This document shows, piece after piece, positions 63,878 to 64,000 of a stretch of 64,000 bases of DNA. This DNA is from Saccharospirillum sp965652395 (GTDB lineage: Bacteria > Pseudomonadota > Gammaproteobacteria > Pseudomonadales > Natronospirillaceae): contig CBFGUW010000011.1 in the NCBI GenBank assembly GCA_965652395.1, forward strand, positions 60,940-124,939. Direction: 5' to 3'. The translations under genes were made by a program, and so were the position numbers. Below the pieces are notes generated by a model. The model was not told the DNA's origin and made no database searches. It worked only from the letters and a program-made list of their open reading frames with translations. Position 1 is the first letter of the stretch; each line of letters starts with the position of its first letter.

Positions 63878-64000
63878 TCTGAGGTTAAACCCGTGGCGGG
63901 TGTCGGGTGGGTTAAATACGGGCCGCCCTAAAAAAATACAATTAGGGGCGCGGACCCCAACCAAAACGTAAGACAAAACGAAATAAAACACCCCACCCCC
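63878..64000. other. Window-end intergenic stretch
   Basis: The last 123 bases hold no gene I can support. They include several short G/C-rich runs; nothing recognisable is seen. Confidence 0.4.

Noticed and set aside
1..64000. tRNA, rRNA, CRISPR, prophage or insertion sequence
   Set aside because: Looked for cloverleaf, repeat-spacer arrays and transposase motifs by eye on both strands and found none.

Overview
The window is a gene-dense, core-genome stretch of a Gram-negative gammaproteobacterium. Evidence for this: a type IV pilus assembly block (pilMNOPQ), two class A penicillin-binding proteins (PBP1A and PBP1B types), lipoproteins with lipoboxes, class I adenylate cyclase, DNA polymerase II, hslVU behind a sigma-32-type promoter, and a gene order from hemE/gltDB/damX/aroBK/pilQ-M through ponA, malic enzyme, rpmE, priA, argS, a SPOR protein, hslVU to a DUF971 gene that I recall as the Pseudomonas arrangement. 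The genus cannot be named from the sequence alone. A marine Oceanospirillales/Pseudomonadales-type organism is my guess.

Layout. 1-3119: the 5' part of parC, divergent from a penicillin-acylase-family hydrolase. 3155-7228: hemE, an ACP phosphodiesterase-like gene and a large Ig-repeat lipoprotein. The latter two look like an insertion between gltD and hemE. 7345-13227: glutamate synthase. 13478-21924: damX-aroB-aroK-pilQ-pilP-pilO-pilN-pilM, all on the minus strand. 22094-33811: ponA, malic enzyme, rpmE, priA, argS, SPOR protein, hslVU and DUF971, with three kinds of non-coding element between genes (two long structured palindromes, an inverted REP-like pair, a heat-shock promoter). 34099-37678: ubiD, a YgjV-like membrane protein, a Fre-like flavin reductase and a TrmB-like regulator. 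37695-41121: cytidine deaminase, purine nucleoside phosphorylase and an OmpR/EnvZ two-component system. 41407-44256: cyaA. 44257-48671: a basic-amino-acid ABC transporter operon ending in a succinylglutamate desuccinylase-like gene. 49300-55060: the dppABCDF dipeptide importer. 55146-63877: a DUF72 protein, mrcB with a TPR lipoprotein, an adenosine-kinase-like PfkB enzyme, a DUF4124 protein, polB and a tandem cyclic-nucleotide-binding protein.

How it fits together: the genes serve cell-wall synthesis and septal SPOR functions (ponA, mrcB, damX, SPOR protein), twitching/DNA uptake (pil), nitrogen and amino-acid acquisition (gltBD, the arginine/ornithine-type transporter, dpp), haem, shikimate and ubiquinone biosynthesis, and signalling (cyaA, OmpR/EnvZ, a cNMP-binding protein). 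No tRNA, rRNA, CRISPR array, prophage or insertion sequence was seen. No complete novel multi-gene system was found. The most unusual signals are non-coding: two long palindromic elements at 28747-28853 and 31331-31441 that share an inner core but have unrelated outer arms, each arm pairing almost perfectly with its partner, so that structure rather than sequence is conserved.
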